From contig DASYXZ010000090.1 of the NCBI GenBank assembly GCA_035934315.1, forward strand, positions 1 to 64,000: DNA of 64,000 nt. The letters run 5' to 3'. A program made the position numbers and the translations under genes. Source of the stretch: DASYXZ01 sp035934315 (GTDB lineage: Bacteria; Acidobacteriota; Terriglobia; UBA7540). Positions 44,468-52,386 of the stretch are shown one piece after another. The notes beneath the pieces are model-generated. The model was not told the origin of the DNA and did no database searches. It was given only the letters and a program-made list of their open reading frames with translations. Numbering within the stretch: position 1 is the stretch's first letter; each line of letters begins with the position of its first letter.

Positions 44468-46828
44468 ATGACACGACGTGAATTTGCGTCAACACTCACC
44501 GGGGCTGGCATCCTTGTGTCCAAACTCGGGACTGAATCCGGGGAAGCCAGTGAGGGAATGGAGCAGAAGAACGGAGAAGGCGCGCCGGGACCCGCGAGCG
44601 ATGCGGGCGTGGATTACAGAAATCCGAAGCTCCCCATCGAACAACGAACGGCAGATTTATTGAGCCGGATGACGCTGGAAGAAAAAGTGGAGCAGTTGAG
44701 GGGCGGGAAAACATCGAGCTACGGCATTCTCGACACCACGGGAAAATTCACGGAAAAGGATATCCGCGGAAATTTCAGGCAGATTTACGACATGCACTCA
44801 CGCCGGAGCCCTCATGACCAGGCGGTGTATCGGAACGCCTTGCAACGATACGCAGTGGAAAAGACGCGCCTCGGCATCCCGCAAATCTTCCAGGACGAGG
44901 CGCTCCACGGCTACACGGCAGAGAACGCAACCAGCTTTCCGCAGGCGATTGCCTTGGGGAGCACTTGGGACCCCGACCTGGTTCAGAGGGTGTTCACAGC
45001 CACCGGGGACGAGGCGGCCTCGGCGGGCATCAACCAGGTTTTTGCTCCGGTTATCAACCTGGCGCGCGACCCGCGCTGGGGCCGCACTGAAGAAACCTAT
45101 GGCGAGGATCCTTATTTATGCGCCCGCATCGGTGTGGCCGCCATCAAGGGGTTGCAGAGCGGGAATTTTATGATTGACCGGCACCATGTGCTGGCCACCG
45201 CAAAACACTTTGCCGCACTGGGCGAGTCGTACGGTGGCCGCAACACGGCCCCGGCGAATTGGTCCGAGCGCGACCTGCGGGAAGTCTTCCTTGTTCCGTT
45301 TCGAGCGGCGGTCCAGGAAGCCCAGGTGGGAAGTGTGATGGCCGCCTATAACGAGATCAATGGCGGCATCCCCTGCCATATAAATACTTGGCTCTTGGGA
45401 GACATTCTGCGCGGGGAATGGGGATTCCGTGGCTACGTCACCTCAGACGGCGCGGGGCTCGAGATGCTTGTCGACAAGCACCATGTCGCCACCGACTTCG
45501 CCGGGGCGGCGCCCATGGCGCTGGCGGCGGGCCTCGATTACGACCGCTCAGGAGGCGCAGTCTATGTCAATTTGTTGGACCAGGTGCGCGCGGGCAAGGT
45601 TCCGGAAAGCCAAATCGATCGAGCCGTGTCTTGTATTCTGGCGACGAAGTTCCGGCTCGGGCTATTCGATAATCCCTACGTGGACCCCGACTACGCGCAG
45701 CGAATCACCAACTGCGAAGAACATCGGAAGCTGGCGCTTGAAACCGCGCAGAAATCCATTGTGCTACTGAAGAACGAAGGCAACCTACTGCCCCTCGATT
45801 TGAAGAAACTCAAGACCATCGCAGTGATCAGCCCGGACGCGGGCGACGCGCACCTGGGTGGCTATAGCCGTCCACCCGCGAGCGGTGATGTCAGCCTCCT
45901 GCAAGGGATCCGCGAACGCGCCGGATCGTCAGTCCAGGTGGTTTACGCCCAAGGCTGCAAGATCACCACCGGCACCCGGGGTAACGTAACGCTTCCAAAT
46001 CCCAACGCCCAAGTTGAAAGCATCCGCGCCGCAACCGAAGTCGCCCGCAAGGCGGATGTGGCGATTCTGGTTGTGGGAGGCAATGAAGCTACGTGTCATG
46101 AGGCGAGCGACCGAAATCCGGGCGACCGTGATTCGCTCGACATGGCGGGCATGCAAGATCAACTGATCCAGTCGGTGGTTGATACCGAAACTCCGACGGT
46201 GGTGTTTCTGATTAACGGTCGTCCGCTCTCCATCAACTACGCGGCCGAACACGTGCCGGCCATCCTGGAAGGTTGGTACCTCGGGCAGGAGGGCGGCACA
46301 GCAGCGGCTCAAGTGCTATTCGGTGACGTCAACCCGGGCGGAAAGTTGACGATCACCTTTCCACGCTCCGTGGGCGACTTGCCGGCATACTACTATCATA
46401 AGCCTTCGGCCGAGGTGCCTTATCTGTTCAAGAAGCCGGGCCCGCTCTTCCCTTTTGGCCACGGCCTGAGCTATACCACCTTCAAGTTTTCCAACCTTAA
46501 ACTATCGGCTGCTCGGATTGCTCCCGAAGGCGAGACTACCGTCAGCGTGGATGTGATCAACACGGGCTCGCGCGAAGGCGACGAGGTCGCGCAACTCTAC
46601 ATCCGCGACCAGGTGAGTAGCGTGACGCGGCCGGTGAAGGAACTGAAAGGTTTCCGACGCGTCCACCTGAAGCCGGGCGAAACCGTGACGGTCCGATTCA
46701 AGCTGACGCCCGCCGAACTCGGCTTTTACAACGTGGACATGCATTGGGTTGTCGAGTCCGGCACGTTCGACATCATGGTCGGGTCGAGTTCCGTGGAGAC
46801 GATCAGCACATTACTGGAGGTCGTTTAG
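44468..46828 (+). CDS. GH3 beta-glycosidase
   Basis: A 786-residue enzyme cutting beta-glucosides or beta-xylosides from the non-reducing end. A Tat-like leader (MTRREFASTLTGAGILVS) is followed by the N-terminal barrel with GINQVFAPVINLARDPRWGRTEETYGEDPYL, ATAKHFAALGESYGGRN and the nucleophile Asp in GYVTSDGAGLEML (about 335), then the alpha/beta sandwich (LLKNEGNLLPLDLKKLKTIAVI, GNEATCHEASDRNPGDRDSLDMAG) and a fibronectin-III-like C-terminal domain (GSREGDEVAQLYIRD). AGGAGG precedes the ATG. It is a single-gene unit, converging with the Gfo/Idh gene; its promoter region holds the shared operator-like motif. Confidence 0.94.
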   Translation: MTRREFASTLTGAGILVSKLGTESGEASEGMEQKNGEGAPGPASDAGVDYRNPKLPIEQRTADLLSRMTLEEKVEQLRGGKTSSYGILDTTGKFTEKDIRGNFRQIYDMHSRRSPHDQAVYRNALQRYAVEKTRLGIPQIFQDEALHGYTAENATSFPQAIALGSTWDPDLVQRVFTATGDEAASAGINQVFAPVINLARDPRWGRTEETYGEDPYLCARIGVAAIKGLQSGNFMIDRHHVLATAKHFAALGESYGGRNTAPANWSERDLREVFLVPFRAAVQEAQVGSVMAAYNEINGGIPCHINTWLLGDILRGEWGFRGYVTSDGAGLEMLVDKHHVATDFAGAAPMALAAGLDYDRSGGAVYVNLLDQVRAGKVPESQIDRAVSCILATKFRLGLFDNPYVDPDYAQRITNCEEHRKLALETAQKSIVLLKNEGNLLPLDLKKLKTIAVISPDAGDAHLGGYSRPPASGDVSLLQGIRERAGSSVQVVYAQGCKITTGTRGNVTLPNPNAQVESIRAATEVARKADVAILVVGGNEATCHEASDRNPGDRDSLDMAGMQDQLIQSVVDTETPTVVFLINGRPLSINYAAEHVPAILEGWYLGQEGGTAAAQVLFGDVNPGGKLTITFPRSVGDLPAYYYHKPSAEVPYLFKKPGPLFPFGHGLSYTTFKFSNLKLSAARIAPEGETTVSVDVINTGSREGDEVAQLYIRDQVSSVTRPVKELKGFRRVHLKPGETVTVRFKLTPAELGFYNVDMHWVVESGTFDIMVGSSSVETISTLLEVV

Positions 46829-47053
46829 AAATTACCCGAGTGTCCCGGAAAAAACCGCTCCAGCAATAGTGGCGTTTCCAAATATGAGTTGGCGCGGAGT
46901 TACCTTTGGTAGAGTTTCAGAGGCAGAGAGACGGAAGTCGAGCGAGAGAGGCGGATGGGACGCCTGGTTCGAGCCGGTGAGATCGAGAAAGCGTAAAAGC
47001 CCGGCGATTATGGCGCCAACCGAGTCTTGGCCAGGGATAAAATCTGCCTTCCG

Positions 47054-48307
47054 CTATTTTGAGACCAATGCAAGTGCCCGACCGCCATTCCGGAGTGATT
47101 GTTCCGCCGCGAGCGAGATACGGATTGCTTCGCGCCCGACCTCTCCGCTCGAAAACGGCTGTTCGCCAGTAGTCATTGAATGAAGAAAGGTCTTATGCAC
47201 GCGATAGGTTGACATTTCCATGTCGCACGCCATTGAGTCCCAGTGGGGATGCTTTTTCTTGAGATCCGTCCAAACGCCCTTTTCGGCAGGCTCAAAGTAG
47301 GGAACAGCGATTCGCCCGGCTTTCCCCTTGTATGGGGTGATGACCACGCCTCCATCCTCAGTTCCCCACTCGGGAATCATTTCGCCCTGCGCGCCATAAA
47401 AACGCATGACCAATCCATCATTAACACCGGGCGTAAATAAACTGAAACCGAAAATGCAGCGAGCCTTGTTTAGAAACTCGATGAGGAGTTCGGCGTTGTC
47501 AATGGTCTCTCGGTCGACGAAGACATTATTGCCGCCTTGAGCGTCAATGCGAGAAGGCTCAGCGCCGACCAGCCAGTGGATAACGTCGAGCTCGTGGATT
47601 CCATCTTCTAGCAGCGAGCCGCCCGTCGTAAAGTTGAGAAGCCGCCAATTGGTTAGCTTGCCTGTGTTAGGATCCGTATACTTCCAGCTCTTGGGATTCC
47701 AATCGCCGCGAAACAGCGCGGCATACACGATCTCTACTTTTCCAATGGGGCCCTGGCGGATCAGGTCCGCCATGCGGTGGAAGACAGGCGAGTATCGCCA
47801 CTCGAAGCCTACTTGCAATATGCGCTGGGTCTGGGCGGCGGTCTCGATCATGCGGGCCGCATCCGCCAGATCGGTGGCCACCGGCTTTTCAGTCAAAACA
47901 TGCTTCCCGGCCTTCAGCGCGTCTGTCGCCACTTGCGCATGCAAGAAATTGGGGACCACCACCACAACGGCGTCCAGGTCCGGATGGGCGGCCAGCATGC
48001 GACGATAATCACTGTACCCGGCAGGTTTCCCTCCACAGATTTTCAAGCCTTCATGTAAGTTTTCGGAAGTAATGTCGCACAGGGCGACGATCTCCACCTC
48101 GGGGAGATAGTCGCGGAGAATGGGCAGATGACTCCCTCGCGCTCGAGCCCCGGTCCCGACCACACCGTATCGCCATCTTCGTGGCTTTCCTGATTGCGTC
48201 GTTGTCCCCCGTGCGAGCTCCGGCGCCATGATCATTAAGCCCGCTGCGGTAGCAGCCTTGTCCATAAATTCTCTTCGCCCCAACTTATTCCCGGAACCCT
48301 CGCTCAT
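47054..48307 (-). CDS. Gfo/Idh/MocA-family oxidoreductase, Tat-exported
   Basis: A 417-residue NAD(P)-dependent sugar oxidoreductase. A Tat-like leader (KLGRREFMDKAATAAGLMIM) precedes the Rossmann fold (YGVVGTGARARGSHLPIL, about 50) and the family's catalytic Lys in VLTEKPVATDLADAARM (about 140); HELDVIHWLVG carries a conserved His. Start at 48307 is supported by GGGAGG. It resembles the second Gfo/Idh gene at 50922-52130 along its whole length, with long shared phrases (RGDWNP-SWKYTDP-TG, LLEDGIHELD-IHWLV), so they are paralogues. It is the final gene of the unit headed by TonB receptor 4. Exported members act on glycosides in some cases; substrate unknown. Confidence 0.9.
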   Translation of the reverse strand: MSEGSGNKLGRREFMDKAATAAGLMIMAPELARGTTTQSGKPRRWRYGVVGTGARARGSHLPILRDYLPEVEIVALCDITSENLHEGLKICGGKPAGYSDYRRMLAAHPDLDAVVVVVPNFLHAQVATDALKAGKHVLTEKPVATDLADAARMIETAAQTQRILQVGFEWRYSPVFHRMADLIRQGPIGKVEIVYAALFRGDWNPKSWKYTDPNTGKLTNWRLLNFTTGGSLLEDGIHELDVIHWLVGAEPSRIDAQGGNNVFVDRETIDNAELLIEFLNKARCIFGFSLFTPGVNDGLVMRFYGAQGEMIPEWGTEDGGVVITPYKGKAGRIAVPYFEPAEKGVWTDLKKKHPHWDSMACDMEMSTYRVHKTFLHSMTTGEQPFSSGEVGREAIRISLAAEQSLRNGGRALALVSK

Positions 48308-48394
48308 TGTCTTCCTCCCTATAAATGCTCGATCCATTCTCAACGGCGGTGACGCAGGCCTGAGACTCGATTAGTCTTTTCGGAGAATCCCTCG

Positions 48395-49720
48395 TTACTC
48401 CTCGTGGTCGGCGGGGCTATCAGGGCCGCTTTCGCCGGCAAAGGGCCAGTTGACGTTCAGCCGCAATTCCTGCTCGCGAACTTTTGGCGGAACCTTATCC
48501 ACGCGCAAATTTTCGAACCAGTGCACTCCGGTCTTGCCCGCCACCAGAATGTCTTTATCACCGTCTTCGTCGATGTCGGTCACAATGATTTGAGTACCGA
48601 TTTCGGCCGTGCCGTTATAGCTGATCGGGAAACGCGTGAAGGTGGCGGTTTTGCGATCAATTTTGTAATAGAAAATGCAAAGCGGCTCGTAAAGTCCGGG
48701 GTCGGGATCGCCGCGATATCGCTTGCCGGTAATCAGTTCCAATTCTCCGTCATCATCAATGTCGGCCAGCTTCAGCGCGTGGGCTTCGGAAAATGATTCG
48801 TCAATGACATGCCTTTCCCATGTGCGCCGTCCCTGGCTGAATTTCTGCTCCAGCCAATAAAGTCCGAACGAGTGGCCATGTCCATAGATGATGTCCATCT
48901 TGCCGTCCGCGTTCACGTCGTATCCTAAGATGGGAAAGCCGGCTTCACCCAGCTCCCATTCCGGATGCCACTTCCATTGGTCGCGGTCAGCGTCAACGTT
49001 TTCGAGCCAGCCGTGGACGGAAAGCAGGTCCGGCTTGCCGTCGCCGTTGATGTCCGCGACGCCAACCCCGTGGCCGTCAGCCGTTTTGCCGCCCACCTCG
49101 TGCACGACGGGCTTGGGGCCTGCGAAGTTGATCCAGATCAGGTTGGAAGGCCGATAGTGGGCCACGGCGATGTCCGCAACGCCGTCACCGTTGATATCGG
49201 CGTGAACCATGCCCTCGGTCGCGGTCGAATGGCAGATGAGGTGTTGCTCCCAGAAGGTATCGGGTTTCTTTGGGTTCTCAAACCACCACACGCCGTCGGT
49301 CTGCCACGCGGCGGTCACGACGTCGAGGGTCCCATCATGGTTAACGTCCACCGGAAACTGAGCGCACTCCGCCACAAACTCGGTCTTGCTCTCGCCCGCA
49401 ATGCGGAACGGCCAGACGCTTACATAACGCCACTGATGCCTTTTCCACACCGTGCCGAGCGGCCCGGGATTTTCATACCAATAGGCTCCGCTCACGATGT
49501 CCGGCTTTCCGTCACCGTTCATATCCATCACGGAGATCGCCTCGGCGTGATCGGTTCCAATTCGATGGGAGAGGAAAACGTCCGGACGCTGGGACACAGG
49601 CGTAGTTGTGGTTCCGCTTGGGGCGGCTGCCGCCGGAGCAGAGCGCGGCGCGGGTGCAGCCGTCAGTGCAGGTGCCGCCGCTGCGGTCAATCCGAGGCTC
49701 AGGAACTTGCGACGATGCAT
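48395..49720 (-). CDS. Exported FG-GAP/VCBS beta-propeller repeat protein, second copy
   Basis: A 441-residue protein with an Ala/Pro-rich leader (MHRRKFLSLGLTAAAAPALTAAPAP) and propeller repeats with DMNGDGKPDIV, DVNHDGTLDVV, DINGDGVADIA, DINGDGKPDLL, DVNADGKMDII, DIDDDGELELI and DIDEDGDKDIL. Several non-repeat phrases (VSGAYWYENPG, EAHALKLADI, LITGKRY, HWFENL) also occur in the copy at 8576-9886, so the two share ancestry beyond the calcium loops. It lies between the IolE-like isomerase and the terminal Gfo/Idh gene. Binding role likely; no catalytic site recognised. Confidence 0.85.
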   Translation of the reverse strand: MHRRKFLSLGLTAAAAPALTAAPAPRSAPAAAAPSGTTTTPVSQRPDVFLSHRIGTDHAEAISVMDMNGDGKPDIVSGAYWYENPGPLGTVWKRHQWRYVSVWPFRIAGESKTEFVAECAQFPVDVNHDGTLDVVTAAWQTDGVWWFENPKKPDTFWEQHLICHSTATEGMVHADINGDGVADIAVAHYRPSNLIWINFAGPKPVVHEVGGKTADGHGVGVADINGDGKPDLLSVHGWLENVDADRDQWKWHPEWELGEAGFPILGYDVNADGKMDIIYGHGHSFGLYWLEQKFSQGRRTWERHVIDESFSEAHALKLADIDDDGELELITGKRYRGDPDPGLYEPLCIFYYKIDRKTATFTRFPISYNGTAEIGTQIIVTDIDEDGDKDILVAGKTGVHWFENLRVDKVPPKVREQELRLNVNWPFAGESGPDSPADHEE

Positions 49721-49866
49721 AAGACCCCCTCGGGTGGAATGTTCACTTTGACTTTAGCAATGTCTCTTGAAAGATCCACGACCTCTCCTCAAGATGCTGG
49801 CAGGTCATGTTTCTCGCGCTCTTGAGACGATCAGAGCATCACTCGAAGCGGTTAAGAAACAGGCAA

Positions 49867-50787
49867 TCAAACACCAGTGATTTGCCTGAGATATGCCCGA
49901 TCCTGTCGAAGCGTATCTTCAGGATGCTGCAGGGGATGAGGATAATTGCGCTCATCTTCAATTTCCAGCCACCCTGACCAGTCGCTTTTCAGCAACGGCG
50001 CGACCACACCTTTCAAATTCACATCCCCCTCTCCGAGCTTGGTATAAATGAGCTTGCCGGAATCTTCTAATTTCACATCCTTGAGATGGTAAATCCGAAT
50101 CCTTCTGAAATGCTCAGCTGAAAAATCAGCCGGCTTGACCAACCCAACGGCATGGCCCACGTCAAAGCACAGGCAGACTATCTCCGGGTCCGTGTCCCGC
50201 AGGAGAAGACTCATCGGCGTGGGGTCGCCCTCGAACTCGTGCCGGTGGTTGTGGTAGCAAAGTTCCACGCCCTCCGCTTTAACCGCATTGCCCAGCCGAT
50301 TAAGGGCGTCAGTCCAAACGCCCATGAGATTGAGGTCCAAATGACCTCCAAGCTGCGGGAAGCTTCCGGTACCGATAAGCTGGTAGCCTCCGCCCATCTC
50401 CGCAATGTAACCCGCAATCCTGCGCAGCGATTCGATCTCTCCAGGTATTTTGTCCTTGTCCAGCAGCCTCCCCGGACAATACAGCCCCGACAACTGTACA
50501 TGGTGGGCTGCAAAATCTTTGCGGCATTCGGCGGCCTGGTTGAAACGGGCGCTCAAAGCCTTATAGTTGGTTTCGAACCCCTTGTATTTCAGGCGGGCCA
50601 GTGAGTCAGCAATCCGCAACAGGTCATCGTAGCTCTTGATGGGCATACCCCAAGCATTGGTTTGGGCGCCAATGTGCAGGCGCTCAGCGCGGCTCGGTGG
50701 AGTCGCCTTCAGCTTCCCAGTGGCAGCGAGAAGCGCCAGTGCGCCCGAACTCTTTTCTAGAAAGTCACGCCGATTGAACCTGATCAA
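49867..50787 (-). CDS. TIM-barrel sugar isomerase/epimerase (IolE-like), Tat-exported
   Basis: About 306 residues of the xylose-isomerase-like fold with metal-site features LCYHNHRHEFEGDPT (about 190), CLCFDVGHAVGL (about 215), IRIYHLKDVKLED (about 240) and GWLEIEDERNYP (about 280), typical of inosose dehydratase and related epimerases. The Tat-like leader is RFNRRDFLEKSSGALALLAATG. A TTG at 50787 is the best start because GGAGGG lies 6 bases upstream; the ATG at 50868 would add an implausible tail running into repeat DNA. It sits between two Gfo/Idh genes and probably acts on the keto sugar they make, as in inositol or 3-keto-glycoside routes (inference). Confidence 0.83.
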   Translation of the reverse strand: MIRFNRRDFLEKSSGALALLAATGKLKATPPSRAERLHIGAQTNAWGMPIKSYDDLLRIADSLARLKYKGFETNYKALSARFNQAAECRKDFAAHHVQLSGLYCPGRLLDKDKIPGEIESLRRIAGYIAEMGGGYQLIGTGSFPQLGGHLDLNLMGVWTDALNRLGNAVKAEGVELCYHNHRHEFEGDPTPMSLLLRDTDPEIVCLCFDVGHAVGLVKPADFSAEHFRRIRIYHLKDVKLEDSGKLIYTKLGEGDVNLKGVVAPLLKSDWSGWLEIEDERNYPHPLQHPEDTLRQDRAYLRQITGV

Positions 50788-50837
50788 TAGTTGCCCTCCG
50801 CAAAGAGAATACAACCATAGCCACCGCAAACTCCAGG

Positions 50838-50921
50838 CAGGCTGATGAAAAACTGAGTAGCGCCGCACTTTAAGGCCCGGCGCTACGAAAAACCATAGTC
50901 ATCGATTTTTTCATCAGCCTG
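50838..50921. mobile_element. MITE-like inverted-repeat element, copy 1
   Basis: An 84-base element with 15-base terminal inverted repeats, CAGGCTGATGAAAAA (50838-50852) and its complement (50907-50921), and an inner pair AGTAGCGCCG / CGGCGCTAC. It starts where the TTG-started isomerase leader ends and stops at the very base before the stop codon of the Gfo/Idh gene. Same ends as the element at 52174-52302; no transposase inside. Confidence 0.65.
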
Positions 50922-52130
50922 CTAAAGACTCTCGTCATCCCAGCCCACTGGGTTTCCGGTTCGCAATGAACGCTCGGAAGCCAGCGAGATGTGAATCGCG
51001 TCCTTTCCGACCTTTCCATTCAAAAGGGGAGGCTCTCCGGTCGTCATTGATCGTATAAACGCCAGGTGCTCACGATAAGTTTCAATGTCGAGATGCCCAT
51101 CCGTGACCTGGCTTTTCCGCAACTCCTCCTCTTCGGGTCGAAGGTCAGGCACAGGAACTTTTTCTGATTTACCGCTGTAATAGTGGATGACGATCAACCC
51201 CTGGTGGCCATCCCGTTCCAGGTGCATTTCGGCTTTGGAGCCGAAGAAGCGCATGGTGGGCCCCTCCGGAGTCCCCGGTGTAAAGATGGTGAACCCAAAA
51301 TTGCATTTGACCTCGTTGGAGAATTGAATCAGCAATCCCGCGTGGTCCACCGTTTCTCGGTCGCGGAAAATATTGTTGCCGCCCACAGCCTCGATGCGTT
51401 GCGGCTCGGCGTCAACCAGCCAATGAATCAGATCGAGCTCGTGGATACCATCCTCCAGCAAGGCACTCCCGCAGGTCAGTGTCAGAAACCGCCAGTTGGT
51501 TCTTTCGCCGGTCTTGGGATCGGTATATTTCCAGCTTCGTGGGTTCCAATCCCCCCGGAAAAGCGCAGCGAAGACGTACTCCACGCTGCCGATCTCGCCT
51601 TGGTGGATCAAGTCGTGCATCCGTTGGAATGAATTCGAATACCGCCTCTGGAAACCCACCTGGAGAATATTTCCGTGCTCCTCCGCCGCTCGCATCATGC
51701 GGTCAGCGTCAGCCAGATGCGTGGCCAGGGGCTTCTCGGTCAGAACATGCTTGCCGGCTTCGAGAGCCGCGATGGTGACTTCCGCGTGTTTGTAGTTGGG
51801 CACCACCGCGACAACCGCGTCAAGCTCAGGGTGCTGCGCTAACATTTGGCGATAGTCAGAGTATCCCACGGTGGCAGGCCCGCAGATTTTGAGCCCCTCT
51901 TTCAGGTTTTCGGGCGTGATGTCACATAAGGCAACGATTTCGACTTCGGGGATATAATCGTGCAGGATTTTCAAGTGAGCCCCGCGGGACCGGTATCCCG
52001 AACCCACAATACCGTAACGAAGCTTCCGTGAAGTCGATGCGAAGGACTGCGACGGAACAGCAAGGCTTGCGGCCCCTGCAACCGCGCCAAAGAGGAAATC
52101 GCGTCGGGCTATTTTTGACGAATCTGACAT
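50922..52130 (-). CDS. Gfo/Idh/MocA-family oxidoreductase, Tat-exported, second copy
   Basis: A 402-residue NAD(P)-dependent sugar oxidoreductase. The leader is SSKIARRDFLFGAVAGAASLA, the Rossmann fold begins YGIVGSGYRSRGAHLKIL, the catalytic Lys is in VLTEKPLATHLADADRMM, and the His region is LLEDGIHELDLIHWLVD. ATG at 52130 with GGGGTGA close before it is preferred; the longer frame to 52193 enters the MITE-like element. It is a close paralogue of the gene at 47054-48307. MITE-like elements with matching ends abut both sides of the gene. Its place in the receptor 4 unit, about 260 bases after the receptor, suggests it is co-expressed. Confidence 0.9.
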   Translation of the reverse strand: MSDSSKIARRDFLFGAVAGAASLAVPSQSFASTSRKLRYGIVGSGYRSRGAHLKILHDYIPEVEIVALCDITPENLKEGLKICGPATVGYSDYRQMLAQHPELDAVVAVVPNYKHAEVTIAALEAGKHVLTEKPLATHLADADRMMRAAEEHGNILQVGFQRRYSNSFQRMHDLIHQGEIGSVEYVFAALFRGDWNPRSWKYTDPKTGERTNWRFLTLTCGSALLEDGIHELDLIHWLVDAEPQRIEAVGGNNIFRDRETVDHAGLLIQFSNEVKCNFGFTIFTPGTPEGPTMRFFGSKAEMHLERDGHQGLIVIHYYSGKSEKVPVPDLRPEEEELRKSQVTDGHLDIETYREHLAFIRSMTTGEPPLLNGKVGKDAIHISLASERSLRTGNPVGWDDESL

Positions 52131-52173
52131 GTCACCCCCCCCGAAGTCTCCAGACCGATACTCGCATATCAGG

Positions 52174-52302
52174 AGGCTGATGAAAAACTCCAACTGTTTG
52201 TCATTCCGCGTGCAGCGAGGAATCTATGTGGTTGATTTCAAACCAGAGCGAGATTCCTCGCGTCGCTCCGTATGACAATTTGGGGCGTTTTTCATCAGCC
52301 TG
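52174..52302. mobile_element. MITE-like inverted-repeat element, copy 2
   Basis: A 129-base element with terminal repeats AGGCTGATGAAAAAC (52174-52188) and GTTTTTCATCAGCCT (52287-52301), nearly identical to those at 50838-50921. The interior holds a second imperfect inverted pair, TTGTCATTCCGCG...AGCGAGGAATCT and AGATTCCTCGCG...TATGACAA. No coding capacity. Confidence 0.7.
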
Positions 52303-52386
52303 TTAGATTTCACCATGGTGCAAATGCAATAACGCATGCTTAGCTTTTTGACTCCAAGATTGTCCTGCCGCAGCCGGTATGGGGCT

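Noticed and set aside
46749..47183. Plus-strand frame spanning the gap between GH3 and the Gfo/Idh gene
   Set aside because: It overlaps the ends of both real genes, lacks a start signal and has no recognisable domain; the roughly 225-base gap seems non-coding.
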